A DNA stretch of 64,000 nucleotides from assembly GCA_003184365.1 (NCBI GenBank), contig NKYR01000124.1, forward strand, positions 44,726 through 108,725, written 5' to 3'. The stretch is from Evernia prunastri. Lineage: Eukaryota > Ascomycota > Lecanoromycetes > Lecanorales > Parmeliaceae. The notes under the pieces were generated by a model. The model worked only from the letters and a program-made list of their open reading frames with translations, was not told the DNA's origin and made no database searches. Positions within the stretch are counted from its first letter, which is position 1, and every line of letters begins with the position of its first letter. A program made the translations under genes and the position numbers. This document shows positions 23,058-35,629 of this stretch, piece after piece.

Positions 23058-26000
23058 ATGTCTCTCTCCGTAGAGGAGCTCGACCAGACGGTCAAACAAT
23101 TCTACGAAGGTCGCGGCGAAGTAGTATGATTGGGCACAGCCTTTTCCACCTTATCCTCTGCTCCGATAACTGACAGGTGCTACAGCAAAAGCAAGCACAG
23201 AACACGCTCAACCAAGTAATACTCAATCTCTCCTCACCGTCCGGTACGATCGTCGCTGACATCCTCCTCTAGTTCAAAGAGAACCCAGATGCCTGGTTAT
23301 TGGTGGACAAGATATTGCAGGAGGCGTCATACCCACAAACCAAGTGTTAGTCAGTCACAGATATAACATGGTGGGGCCACGCTAATTTGCTTAAGATATT
23401 GGTCTACAAGTCCTCGACAATGTCATCATGACAAAATGGAAAGTCCTACCTAGAGAACAGTGTCTAGGTTAGATATCCCGTAGCTCCTAGTGGCTCTGCC
23501 ATTTCTGACTTGACTATCTAGGCATACGAAATTTCGTGGTTAACTTTATCATCCAGAGCTCAAGTAATGAAGAGAGCTTGAAGACACAGCGAACCTTCAT
23601 CAATAAGCTCAATCTAGTACTCGTCTCCATTTTAAAGCAAGAATGGCCACACAACTGGCCCACTTTCATCAATGAGATCATCTCCTCCTGCCACACCAAC
23701 CTATCGATTTGCGAGAACAACATGGCTATTCTACGCTTGCTTTCAGAAGAGGTGTTCGATTATTCTGCCGACCAGATGACCTCGGCGAAAACGAAGAATC
23801 TGAAGAGCACCATGTGCGCGGAGTTCTCAAACATATTTCAGTTATGTTCAGAGGTCCTGAGCACCGCAAATCAAACGAGCCTGATCAATGCAACGCTGGA
23901 GACACTGCTAAGGTTTCTGAACTGGATCCCGCTTGGGTTCATCTTCGAGACGCCCATTATTGACACCTTACGGAGCAGGTTCTTGGAGGCGCCGGAATTC
24001 CGCAACATATCTCTCAAGTGCTTAACAGAGATTGGAGGCCTCCAGATAGGATCATCATACTCATACGACGAGAAGCTTGTACAGATGTTCACGGAGGTTA
24101 TGACGACCGTTTCGAAGATCATTCCGTTGTCTGTTAGCTTAAAGGAGTCATACGAGAAGAGTGCATCGAAAGATCAAGAATTCGTGCAAAATCTAGCGTT
24201 ATTTCTATGCAATTTTTTCTCCGTCCACCTCAACGTGAGTGAAGCACAGTCTTCTTGCTTTGATCATGCTAATATCTTGTAGCTCATCGAGAATCTACCA
24301 ACGAGAGATTTCCTTAATCACGCACATTTCTACCTTATACGAATATCCCAGATAGACGACCGAGAAATCTTCAAGATATGCCTGGAATACTGGACGAAGC
24401 TGGTGCAAGAGCTTTACGAAGAGATGCAACAACTACCCATCACAGACGTCAATCCCCTCATTAGCATGAATTCAAGCGGCCTTGCCAATGGTGGCGCACC
24501 TCACCCCAATGTCCTAGCCAATTATCCCTTACGCAAGCACAAGTACTCAGAGGTGCTTTCGCATCTACGACAAGTCATGATCGAGAAGATGGTTCGGCCT
24601 GAAGAAGTCTTGATTGTCGAAAATGATGAGGGCGAGATCGTCCGTGAGTTTGTGAAGGAGAGTGATACCATCCAGCTTTACAAGACGAGCCGAGAATGCC
24701 TCGTCTATCTTACCCATCTGGATGTTGTCGATACGGAGAACATTATGTCAGACAAGTTAGCCAGACAAGTGGACGGTAGCGAATGGTCGTGGGCTAACTG
24801 CAATACTCTCTGCTGGGCCATCGGATCAATATCTGGTGCCATGAACGAGGAGACGGAGAAGCGATTCCTTGTGACTGTCATCAAAGATCTTCTGGGCTTG
24901 ACGGAGATGAAGCGGGGCAAGGACAACAAAGCAGTGGTTGCCAGCAATATCATGTACATCGTCGGACAATATCCACGGTTTTTGAAAGCCCATTGGAAAT
25001 TCTTGAAGACCGTGGTCAATAAACTTTTCGAATTTATGCACGAGACTCACGAAGGTGTCCAGGATATGGCCTGCGATACTTTCATCAAAATCGCCAGCAA
25101 ATGCAAGCGCCACTTCGTCGCTCTACAAGCTGGGGAGAGCGAGCCTTTCATCGATGAAATTGTTCGAACACTGCGAAAGATAACACAGGACTTGAGCCCT
25201 CAGCAAGTCCATACGTTCTACGAAGCTTGCGGGCACATGATAAGCGCCCAGGGCCAGAAGAGTGTGCAGGAGAGGCTGATTGCGGAGCTCATGTCATTGC
25301 CAAATGCAGCTTGGGACACAATCATTTCACAGGCAAACCAAGACCCTACGTGCCTGCAGGATGGTGAAACCATCAAGGTGGTTGGCAACATCATGAAGAC
25401 TAACGTGGCAGCTTGTACATCCATTGGCAGCTACTTCTACCCACAGATCGGACGCATCTATAACGATATGCTGTCAATGTACCGAGCTACAAGCCAGATG
25501 ATTTCAGACAGTGTAGTCCGAGATGGTAGGTCATGATCTTTGATGAAGTTGTGCTGTTGAACTTGCTAACGCTTGGAAGGTATCATTGCAACGAAGATGC
25601 CCAAAGTCCGCGGTCTTCGAACCATCAAAAAGGAGATTTTGAAGCTTATCCAGATATATGTGGAGAAGGCTGATGACCTCGAGGCTGTCAATGCTAACAT
25701 GGTTCCCCCGTTGCTTGATGCGGTCTTGGTCGATTACAATAGAAATGTCCCAGATGCTCGAGATGCTGAAGTTTTGGATGTGATGACCACAATCATCAGC
25801 AAACTGAACGTACGTTGGACCATCCATACATCGAAGTATTCGGTTAGAGCCGTTCTTCGTGTGATATCCGATGTACTGTGCTGACACGCAATAGGGTCTC
25901 ATGTCCGATAAAGTACCGACTATCATGGAAAATGTCTTTGAATGCACTCTCGAGATGATCAACAAGGACTTCTCCGAGTATCCGCAGCACCGAGTAGAAT

Positions 26001-26792
26001 TCTTCAAGCTGCTAAAAGCAATCAATCTATTCTGCTTTCCTGCCCTTCTGAAGCTCGATGGACGGCAATTCAAATTCGTCATTGACTCATGCATGTGGGC
26101 AAGCAAGCACGACAACCGCGAGGTGGAGAATACTGGCTTAAGCATGTGCATCGAACTGATGGACAATATGGCCGAGCACACCGATGCACAGACATCGAGC
26201 ATGTTCTTCCAACAATTCTACATCACTATTTTGCAAGATGCCTTCTTCGTGTTGACTGACTCGGATCACAAAGCTGGCAAGTTGTGTCATTCCTTATTCC
26301 ACTTCAGTACGTTAACATCTGAGTTAGGCTTCAAGCTGCAAACACTTCTGCTCTCGCGGATGTTCTATTTCGTGGAAAACGGCAAGATTACAGAACCGGT
26401 GTATACCCCAGAGCAATCGCCTGCCGGCACATCAAACCGGCAATTCCTCTTGGAATTCATCGGTAATCTGCTACAAAGCGCCTTTCCAAATCTCCAGGTG
26501 TAAGGCAATCATTCAAAGCCTCTTTTGTGCTTAATGTCTAACGAGTCCTAGTGTGCAAATCCGACAATTCATTGAAGGTCTCTTTACCATGAGCGGCGAC
26601 ATTTCCAGATTCAAACTCCATATCCGAGACTTTCTAATTCAGCTGAAAGAGTTCTCCGACGACAATGCTGAGCTCTACGCCGAAGACCGAGAACAGGCTC
26701 AGCAGGCCGCAAAGGACGCGGAGCGTGAACGTGCAAAGCAAGTTGGAGGTTTGATGAAGCCTTCCGAGATTGATCAGGACGATGAGCTATGA
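23058..26792 (+). CDS. CRM1: Exportin-1 (Crm1/Xpo1)
   Basis: Ten exons: 23058-23120, 23177-23215, 23273-23345, 23396-23467, 23522-24234, 24283-25525, 25580-25809, 25895-26276, 26328-26499, 26552-26792 (1075 aa, the usual family length). Crm1 is the RanGTP-dependent karyopherin that carries leucine-rich NES cargo out of the nucleus. The N-terminal importin-beta region includes FKENPDAW and LKQEWPHNWPTFI. The central HEAT region has the hallmark LCWAIGSISGAM, VTVIKDLLGLTE, GQYPRFLKAHWKFLKTVV and FMHETHEGVQDMACD. The C-terminus has FSEYPQHRVEFFKLL and a charged tail ending DQDDEL. The cysteine in LCWAIGS (about residue 497, human Cys528) is present, so leptomycin B sensitivity is predicted. The intron 26277-26327 is a GC-AG intron of 51 nt, in frame, so it is easily missed. 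Confidence 0.96.
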
Positions 26793-27451
26793 CTAGCTAC
26801 GGAACTCAGAAACGAATACGCCAAAGGCGGGATTGACCATGGCTGGCCATCTGGACCCACTCATTGTTCGACTGGTTCTGGAGACGGTCTCGATGGCTGG
26901 GGACTTTACGAGCTTTGATGCCTCATGGCGCATGGGCGATAGAAATCCTCTGGGTCTCCAAGTGCCCCTTGGACGCAATAACGTGGAAGACGACGGACGA
27001 GACTTTTCAGTTTTTCCGAGAATAAAAAAGGAATGAAAGAACTATTCGAGGCGAAATGGTGCATGGAAAGGGAGTGCATATTGGGAATACCATGATCCAA
27101 GTAAGGATAAAGTGCTAGATTCGAAGGTGGCCTTTGTGTGATAGTTGGTGCTTGCATAGGAGGATCACACATCCGTTCATAGCGTATTTTCAAATAGGTA
27201 GTTTACGATTATCAAGATCGCTACAATTTCAGCATCCTGTCACCACCGGCTGACGCTCTTGCCAAAGCGATGCCTATCTTCTCCCGTAGGAAAATCGTTC
27301 TCGCCCATAGCGATCCTCTACTTACTCCGCCCCTCCCTCCCCACTTCCACCTCTCTTCTCCTTCCGCCTCAACCACACACAACCTTCATCCATAGCGCTC
27401 CCGAACCCACCACCCATCACCACGTCCGTCCCCACCCTCGACCCTCGCGCT
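26793..27451. other. Intergenic between convergent genes
   Basis: Spacer between the CRM1 stop and the stop of the minus-strand coiled-coil gene. Only short frames without features. Pyrimidine-rich at about 27320-27480. Confidence 0.45.
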
Positions 27452-28186
27452 CTATTTCCCATCCGCACCCGCCACTTTCCTCCTCGCTTCCTTGGGCGTG
27501 ATGCCGGTGGTCAGAAAGCGCAGGTGGGGCGCAGCGGGGGTGGGATTCGAGCCGGGGGTCGAGGTCGGTGAGGTGGCGGTGGTGATGGTGGTGGTATCTG
27601 CAGCTGTAGCTGTTGAGGAGCTGGCTGTCGGAGCGGGAGCGGCAGCGGGAGAAGCAGCCTCCGCTCGAGCGGGCACGCGGCTCGGACGGAGGATTTCCCC
27701 CGTGGCCGAGGAGGTCCCCGGCGCCGTGATCGCAGCGAAGAAGGTCCTCAAACGGTCGAGTCCGCGTTCCTTCTCCTCCTTCAACTCCAACAGGTCCCTC
27801 CTGTGCTCGGCGTAGAGCGCCATCTTCACGTCTTTAATCTCGGCGGCGTGGACGCGTTTCAACTCCTCCCTGACCCTTTCCAGATCCCGTCTGTGTCGTT
27901 CTTCAAGCGCTTGGATTTCGCGTGCGTGGCGGTCTTCGGCGATTTGGAGCGCCGTGATGTTGGCGGGGGTTGTCTCTGCTGTGGTTTCGGGAGCGGGGGT
28001 GGGGTCTTTGGGGCGCTTGTCGTTGTTGCCGGAATCTCTGTCGTGCATGGCGCCGTAACTCGGGATGTCGGTGCTGATGGTCTGGAGGGAAGAGTTAGGG
28101 TTTGGAAAGGAGGAGGCGCCTTTGGTGTTGAGTTCGGTGTCAGGGTCGGTAGCCGGGTGGAGGCTGGAGTTGGGAGACGAAGACAT
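27452..28186 (-). CDS. Hypothetical coiled-coil protein
   Basis: A single open frame of 244 codons starting MSSSPNSSLHPATD. Layout: a disordered Ser/Pro/Thr-rich N-terminus to about residue 75, a strongly charged central helix with coiled-coil character (REIQALEERHRRDLERVREE, then HRRDLLELKEEKERGLDRL), an Ala/Thr/Ser/Pro-rich linker, and a C-terminal TTGITPKEARRKVAG. Overlapping frames on the other strand are GC-rich shadows. No family recognised. The coiled coil and a sensible start make this strand the better call. The 5' side could hold another small exon. Confidence 0.55.
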   Translation of the reverse strand: MSSSPNSSLHPATDPDTELNTKGASSFPNPNSSLQTISTDIPSYGAMHDRDSGNNDKRPKDPTPAPETTAETTPANITALQIAEDRHAREIQALEERHRRDLERVREELKRVHAAEIKDVKMALYAEHRRDLLELKEEKERGLDRLRTFFAAITAPGTSSATGEILRPSRVPARAEAASPAAAPAPTASSSTATAADTTTITTATSPTSTPGSNPTPAAPHLRFLTTGITPKEARRKVAGADGK

Positions 28187-28825
28187 CTTTCGAGAGGTGC
28201 CAATTCGGCGTCGACGTAGGCTTTGGCCGAGGAAGTTGGAGAAGGGGGGCTGTTTGGTGTCGGTTGGAGCCTATGCGGAGGCCGAATGTTGGATGTGGAG
28301 ACTTTTGAAATCAGGGATTCGCGGTACAAAGTTGAAAGGTAGAACAGTGTTAGAGCAGATATTGTGTTTTGTAGGAAACTGGAATTCATGTGTTATCAAG
28401 TGAAGGAGTGTTAGCTTGTGTGTAGAACAGTGTTAGTGCAGATATTGTGTTTTGTAGGAGACTGGAGTTCATGTGTTATCAAGTGAATGAGTGTTAGCTT
28501 GTGCGTAAAAGTCCTACCTTTGACCCGGGATGGTGGCAAAAATCTGCTCATGTTGTAGCACCCTAGCGAAGGCTCTAATGCCAAGCCATGGCCAGAGACT
28601 TCAACAGTAGGATGGAAATAGGTCAAGTGAAAAGAAATACTCATCAAAACGGGCAATGCTAGGTTTCACAAAGATACTTTTTGCAAGGTTTGGGAAGACG
28701 AAGGAAAACGAGGGCTTGTTCATATCGAAAAGGCCACGAGCAAAGAATTGCCGTTTCCTAAATCACATGCAGACACAACGTGTAAGAGTGTATACAGATC
28801 AGCCCAGTGCTCTCTCTCAAACCCT
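28187..28825. other. Intergenic containing an 83-bp tandem duplication
   Basis: Holds the promoter of the coiled-coil gene and the 3' flank of RRN6. The notable content is the direct repeat at 28340-28505. Confidence 0.6.
28340..28505. repeat. Two tandem copies of an 83-bp unit
   Basis: Copy 1 (28340-28422) and copy 2 (28423-28505) both start TAGAACAGTGTTAG and run through GTGTTATCAAGTGAA to GTTAGCTTGTG with only a handful of substitutions. It is a recent local duplication upstream of the minus-strand coiled-coil gene. Confidence 0.92.
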
Positions 28826-31800
28826 TCATTTGAAACCTGCAGGCCTAGCTTTGACCTTTGGGTTTCTGAGCCTAGCACCACGACCACCGAATTTCCCGGG
28901 CTCAACCTGGCTCATGGTGACTACCCTTTCTGTCTGCTGGCTACTGCCCTGCATACCTTGAGTATCCTCGCCGTGCTGAGGTTGACTGGCCCCAAGCGGT
29001 TTTGGCGTTGGTTGGGACGACTGCTCAACGGTGTTCTCTCTTTGCCTTTTCCGTCGCTTTTCTGCTCGTGGGTGCTGCCTTCTTCGCGGTTCATCTACAG
29101 TGACAGTGGCCTGCTGAACTGATTCCCAGTCGTACATGGCCGGATCGACGCCGACTTGCCAGTGGCCAAGGAGACCTAAAGTCTTCGCAGGCAAAGCTGA
29201 CTGGGGCGTCAGACTTGCGTACGCCCGTAGACGCTGGCTCGCTGAGTCTTCTGAACCGGCGAGCGAGGATACAGAGCTTCGGGACCGTAGCGATGGCGTC
29301 GGCTCGGGTGTTGGTAAAGCCCCGAATGCAGATGAAGACATGAAAGCAGCGTCATCAGACAGTTTTGAGGTCGCTGGTGGCAGCGAAGACACTGTATCGG
29401 AACCGGAGCGTTCTTTGCCCTCGCCCAAACTTGCTGCTGATGCTCGTCTCCTTACGGGGAGCACGAATAGTGCGTCAGCCTCCAAGTTTTCTGATTGATC
29501 CTGCTCTTCTTTGCCTCCCAATCTCCAGTCGATACGCGATGCATAGCTGGCAAGACATATCTGGCCTGCCAGATCTCTTAATAACCTTTCCAACGCAATC
29601 CGTACGCGGCTTGGCAGTCGACGTGATAATGGCACAATCCAGGTTTGGATGAGCTTTTCGTAGATCGGAGACAAATCTGCCACGTCGTGGATACCCAGAT
29701 CCGCCTGCAACTTTAAGGTAAGTATAGTTGAGATTATCGGTTGTCTTTCTTCGTCAGTATCGTTGGCTTTTTCGTACTCAGAAGCCAGTCTTTGGATGTC
29801 GTCCAAGAAGTCGACGAAATCACTAGACGCCTTGTCTACATCGAGTACTGAAACAGTCACATTGACTTTGGGAAGCCTGTGGAGATAGAATGAGTACGGA
29901 GAGCCTTTCTTGAATCGCGACATTATACATACAGCGTCTCCATACTTGGAGCTCCTGATTCAATTTTCTCCTCGATGTCATTCTGAAGGAAATCTAGGTT
30001 CTGGTGAAATGCCGTGGCAGAGGATGCATCGGTCAATGTGCCACGTATCTCGTTGTCCAGCCACTCAAAGCTGATGGTACATGGATCCTCCTCACGCACT
30101 GCGAGACTCGCTTGACTATCTGTATCTGATCCTTCATCGGCTGTACCATTGGATGGCAGGTCTTCACCATCTCGATCCACATATCCATTGGGGGCAATGA
30201 AGTCACTGAGGATTTTTGCCGGAGTTTTTGCGACCTCCAAGCGGCTGATTGTATTCGGCGGGCACACCTCTAATCTGAATTCGTTCGGCAACTCCGCGTA
30301 CAGACACTCCGTTAAGGCTAGATCGTTAGTGAGTAAGCTGAGCTGGTAGAACGCAACATCCTTTTCGAAATAGATTTGCCCCATCCCAGAAGAGATAGAG
30401 CCCTGAGGACTCTCATATTTTATAGCCTTGAGATTTATTGCTGTAACCTTGGGGTTTCTGTACGAACCCTGAGTGTTTATCCTTGAGGCCAGAACATCCG
30501 GCCCACCATTAGGTAGTGGGAGGAGGTAAGGATCTGAAGATGACTGTGCTAAATTCGAGTATGACTTTGAGTGCTGAAAGGTAAAGGCATTTGTCAGACC
30601 TGTCAAGCGAGAGTAGAGTAGGACGACGGTTGCTGGAACATGATAAGCAAGTGCGAGTGTACCAGCACATGTAGAATGACCTACTTTCTCTATCATCATC
30701 GAGTCTCCCTCTATCGGTGTCATCAGCAACCCGCAATCTCAGAGAGATGTCTTCGGGGTCTCTGAAATGACGCCAGGAAAGTAAGCATTTCGCACCCTCT
30801 GTCGCCCCTTCGCTTCCGTGATCCTCAGCGGATTTGGCAATCTGTAGCCAGAAGATGCTGGATGTAGTTACAACAAAGACGTGAGTCGAGGCTTTTGCGC
30901 TCCGTTTCACATCGAGGATCCACTCCGAGGTCACCGGTGATATAATGTTCGGCGCCACGAGTCGTCTCGGGTTGCCTGTAATATCAAAGAACGCAAGCAT
31001 CCTTCGACAGGCAACAACGATCGTAGAAAGATCCCCAGCCCATAGCACTGCTCCCCATCCGTCTGCAAAGGTGGACGTAAGCGTCTCCCCTCCGGACAGA
31101 CCGTCGAGCAACCCGCCCCCTCGTATTTTTGTGGCTGTCCAAGCCTTGCTTCCTTTGGCTCGCTTTTCCATTTTTTCGATATCCCAGACAGCCCAATCAC
31201 CCTTCTGATCGACAGTTGCGATTTGCTGATTATACCATGGATTGAAAGCGACATCAGAATAAGGGATGCCATGAGCCTGGTTGATTGGCAAAGTCACAAT
31301 AAGATTGCCATTTAAACGAGATAGAGGATTGCGGATCGAGGCTGCTTGTGCCAATGGCAGTATATTGTCGTTTCGCAGTAGCTGAGGTCGAAGCACGGAT
31401 ATAGCCCCCTGGTATCGAACACTGAGCCAAGAGCTTGGTCGACCCTCAGCTTCCGCAAAAACCAATTGCTGTATAGGACTACCGTTTCCGGACCACCATC
31501 CTTCCTCTCCGCCCTCGGCGCTGAACGCACTCAAACGTATGTTTTTGCTGTCTTCCCAACCCAGCTTCTTGTTATTCAGCAGCACAAGCCTCACTGTTTC
31601 CCCTGCTTCCCCTCCCGCGACAGCAACAATAGGTACCGTTCTAGAACCATGGCCTCTGCGATCTGGATCTGCCGCTTCTCCGAATGCGACCAGCTCTGAC
31701 ACAGTAGGATCATGTCTAGACGTGACTTCATCGACGATCTCTGATACATGCGCCAAGGCAGGGAGTAGAGACGAGGCAGGTAGCAGCTCGGGATGTTCGC

Positions 31801-32020
31801 GCGTAAGGTCTCTGATGTTTTGAACACGTTCAATAGCGCTCTGGATGTGCGCGGTATGTCCATGCAACGGAGACTGAAAGACTCTCACTGGCTGTCCGAT
31901 AGGCCGTAGTTCTCGGCCCTTGCCTGGCTGCCGAGGAAAGTGCCATTCGTGCTTTTCAGAATCATAGCTAGGCTCGCCGAAATGACCATAATTAAGGTCA
32001 AGAGGGCAGGCCTCACTCAT
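28826..32020 (-). CDS. RRN6: RNA polymerase I transcription initiation factor Rrn6-like
   Basis: Three exons, 32020-30685, 30632-29933 and 29876-28826 (1028 aa), with introns of 52 and 56 nt that restore phase. Rrn6 is part of the core factor (with Rrn7 and Rrn11) that recruits Pol I to rDNA promoters. Family features: the N-terminus LDLNYGHFGEPSYD and HEWHFPRQPG, a beta-propeller-like first half (VAFNPWYNQQIATVDQKGDWAVWDIE), the acidic stretch leading to TTVVLLYSRLTGLTNAF, a helical middle (FLDDIQRLASEY), and the typical end with basic linkers and SQVEPGKFGGR. The disordered region at about 800-1000 is Ser/Gln-rich. An upstream Met at 32235 is in a different short frame and was not used. Divergent from SPC25. 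Confidence 0.87.
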
Positions 32021-32341
32021 CCGGGTTTTCGTCGAACCTTGATCCAGCTGTGAATCCTGACAGTCAAGTCGTTGGTCATAACGGTCTCGAGCCTCGGAGG
32101 AAGAAAGTAGTGAGAAGGCTGTGTCTCAAGAGGTCGTGAATCGAAAGTGAATGGTCCCAAAAGTTTGGCAAGCGCCACTACGCGCACCGGAATCTGATGT
32201 CGGCTCAAAACGGTATAGCGCCCGTTGCTATGCATTTGTGAAAAGTAAACAATCAGCTACCTACTTATGATCTTTCTTCATCTTCCGATCGCCAGTATCA
32301 GAATGCTCCGAAGTACTACCTAGCTACAGCTCACCATTAGA
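32021..32341. promoter_or_regulatory. Divergent promoter region of RRN6 and SPC25
   Basis: 321 bp between the two start codons. TACCTAG occurs at about 32318. A shared promoter is inferred from geometry only. Confidence 0.45.
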
Positions 32342-33172
32342 ATGTCTACTCTTTTCGAACCCTCACTGTCCACCAGCGCCATGCGCGCCCCACTCTCCAC
32401 CGCAGACGCGCCCTCAATGGCCGACAGCTTGCCCGCGATTAACTTCGGCTTCGACGACCTACGCGAGCGTATGGCACGCTTCACAGACCGATTCGACGAC
32501 TTCATCGCCAGGGGCCGCAAACAAGTCCTGGAGGAAAGAAACCAGTTCCGGATCAATGTCGCTGAGCTACAAGGTAAGATTAAACCTTCCCTCTGACCCA
32601 CCGCGGCAATGCTGATACGGAACGCAGAGGACCAGCGCATGCGGCAAAAGGACATTGAAATCTTGGCCCAGAAGTCGTCACACCATGCAGCCTCTCTTTC
32701 GGCCCAAGAAGCGGAGACTGCGGAGATGCAATCGGCCATTGCAGCCATAACGCAACAACGCGATTTGCATGCCCGACACCGGGACCATTTGAAGTCCGAA
32801 ATAGCTTCGTTCAATAAATTGATCGCCGCGCGCCGCTCTGCTCAACAAGCGCATACGAAGTATATGGACGCCCAATCCCGGCTAAATGTTCCTGAACTGG
32901 ATTTCTGGGAGACGTACCTGGGACTGAGGATTGAGGGAGCGGGGCAGGTGGATAGGCTGAAGTTTGTTTTCAACAACCTGGATGAGAGGGACTGGGAGAA
33001 GGAAGCCTGGTTTGAACTTGATACGGAGAAGAGAGAATACAAAGTAATAGGTTGCCGGCCAAAATTTGAAGAGGGGGAGGTGGAGACTTGTGTTGATAGA
33101 TTGAACGAGAGCCGAGACTTGGGAGCATTTTTGAAGGGGATGAGGGAGGTTTTTGTTCGGGGAATGAAGTAG
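32342..33172 (+). CDS. SPC25: Kinetochore protein Spc25 (Ndc80 complex)
   Basis: Two exons, 32342-32573 and 32628-33172 (258 aa). After an N-terminal Ser/Ala-rich stretch come INFGFDDLRERMARFTDRFD and a long coiled coil (residues about 45-165). A C-terminal globular RWD-type domain follows (ELDFWETYLGLRIEG, LKFVFNNLDERDWEKEAWF, LNESRDLGAFLKGMREVF), as in fungal Spc25. Spc25 pairs with Spc24 to anchor the Ndc80 complex to the inner kinetochore. Intron 32574-32627 (GTAAGA donor) splits a Glu codon and keeps phase. Length fits the family. Confidence 0.93.
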
Positions 33173-33446
33173 AGATCTGCGTTATCTGTTCCTGGTCATA
33201 TAGTACTTTCTCAAGCGTTCTGATGGTAAGAGGTATCTCAAGTGAGCGAAGGTCAATCAATGCTCCATTTTGAAGAGACACAACTCTTTAAAAGCAAAGC
33301 CCGCTCGACATCCGAGTCATCAACCTTTTCCGTAATATCAAAACAATGATGCTTCACGCCGATGCAGCCGGTAATGGTCCCGCCTTCCCATGGGTATATT
33401 GAGAGGTATCCATGAATGCTAATCCTCTGTTGTCCTCGTCGTTCAC

Positions 33447-35597
33447 TTACCTATGTCCAAAAATGTCCATTTGGTTATACTCGTCATTCTCATCCTCTTC
33501 TGCTTCATCGCTCATATCTTCGTCTACACTATCGTCGCCGTCCTCTTCTTCACTGTCTCCATCGATAGCCATCTCATGATCTAGGGTTGGAGAAGTAAGT
33601 CTTGATCTGGGACTTTCACCGCCCCAAAATTCTATTTCACTCTCCCAATCTTCGTCTGTATCCATCGAGTCTTCGGCGTCACTGCTGCTAGTTGCCGAGC
33701 TTGGCTGTGCGAAAGGTACAGCGTCCGGAGCTACTGAGTGTGCGTTACGGGCCCGCAAATTTGGCCAAGCACTAAACTCAAGAAGGCTTTGGATATTACC
33801 CGATGGCGGGGCGGAAGTTGTTGGCCGGCGCGAATGGGTTGCGGATTGCCTAGATCTCCCACGCGAATTGGACCTTGAGACACTAGGGGAATCTTCAATG
33901 CTTTGAGGAACAGTGTTCCGTGCTTGTGCTGCCTCTCCACCTCTGTCTGGGCCGGCGAGAATCTGCAGCTGCGCTGTATTGTAGGAGTCGCAACTTCGCG
34001 ATATCAGCGTCTCAAACATGACCTCCAAAAGTGGGTATTCACTTACACCGCGCATTTTAATCCCAGCCAGTGGTATTTGACCGAAGTCTTTGCGCTGCAA
34101 TCATTGCAATATACCCAAGCTTTCGTGTCCTGAAACTCTGGTGGCATAGGTTGAGTTTCAATGGCACGCTCCAGGTGCCTAAATTGCCATTCCATGTTGA
34201 CAATGCTTCTACTGCAAATCGGGCATTTGTAGGAGCTTTTCATGTGTTCATTATAGCATCGATGATGTATGCTGTGACCGCACTTCATGAATACCACAGT
34301 TTGGGGCGACGTAAACATGTACTCGCCGCATATAGGGCAGTCACAATCAGTTGAGCGTTCGATGCAGCGATGGGTGTCTCTAATTGATATTGACATGCAT
34401 ACACAACACGTCTGATCCCTTAGTCAGTGAAGCTAATCTTCTCGGTTCAATGAACTCACTTTGCAATGGAAGAAGTCTTTCCCTAGACCCTTGCCAACCC
34501 GACATATGCCGCATTCGTTGCAGTGGTATATACTTTTCTCAGGATCATCATCCCATAGCTTGCACACATCGCAGTAATACCATGCCCCTCGCTCGCTACA
34601 AAGCGCGCACTCTTCCGACGCCGGTTGTGCGCAGCCGCAAAGCATGCATAGCATATTCTTAGTCTCCCTCCGATTAAGCATATGATCTTCTACCGCATCA
34701 TGGCAGAAGCGGCAAGTATACCATCTGTTGCAAGCGGAACACTGTAGTTTGATGTTTCGTTTATAATGTTCACAACCCAGAGCGTTAGTCACATCTTCGA
34801 TCTCCATTGACGATCCTTCTTGGTCCCCATATTTTGAAGACGACATCGGTTTCTGATAATGTGTAGGTTTAAGGTCATCAGCTGAAAGCTGGAAAGGATT
34901 TGGTCCATCGCCGTTCGATGACGACGATGTTGGCGGTGATAGAGTTTGCCTCGAGCTTTCAGTTGATTTGGGAGAAGAAGGTGTCCACGGCGGATCTGAG
35001 CTATGACGGCTTCCAGGCGAATGCGCTCCAAAGTGAGGTCCTTGTAGGCTTTGTTGTGATAAATTGTGCTTCTCAGTCATCAAGCCGTGAACCAATTTCG
35101 CCTTTTCCTCACTGGAGCTATCAGTTCTCTGTATTGCGATGATACGCTTCCGCATAGGCCCCATTCCATCGTCTTCTGGCAAAGATCCATCCCCAACTCC
35201 ACTGCCGGCACTATCACCGCGACCCCTAGTATCCGGCGTATCTGTCCGCGAAGAGTGATCGGCTCCGTCCGCTGGTGACATATTTGCATCGATGAGGGAG
35301 CGGGATGAACTGCTGAACGAGGAAGTTGTAGACCTCAATCTATCAGGTACTCCATGCAGTTGAAGATTTGGGACATCGTCTGCAACGCTGGAGGTATATG
35401 CTACTGGGTTTACTGAAGGCGCCGTATCTACCAGTCGAAATGCAGTCGAACTTGGCTGTCCGTCGCGTGGCCAAGCATGTTGGTTCCTATCCTCGATAGA
35501 TGTCGGTGAAGCAACTTGGGGATGAGGAGAGATTGTAGCGGAGGGAATCGCATCGGTACTGATATTTACGGGAGACGGCTCTTCCTGCGCCGCTGTA

Positions 35598-35629
<32 letters not shown>

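Noticed and set aside
28340..28505. CRISPR-like or transposon terminal repeat
   Set aside because: Only two adjacent copies with no spacers, no inverted ends and no target duplication.
32017..32235. Possible extra 5' exon of RRN6 (starts MHSNGRYTVLS)
   Set aside because: The RRN6 N-terminus at 32020 already fits the family and no splice join is needed.
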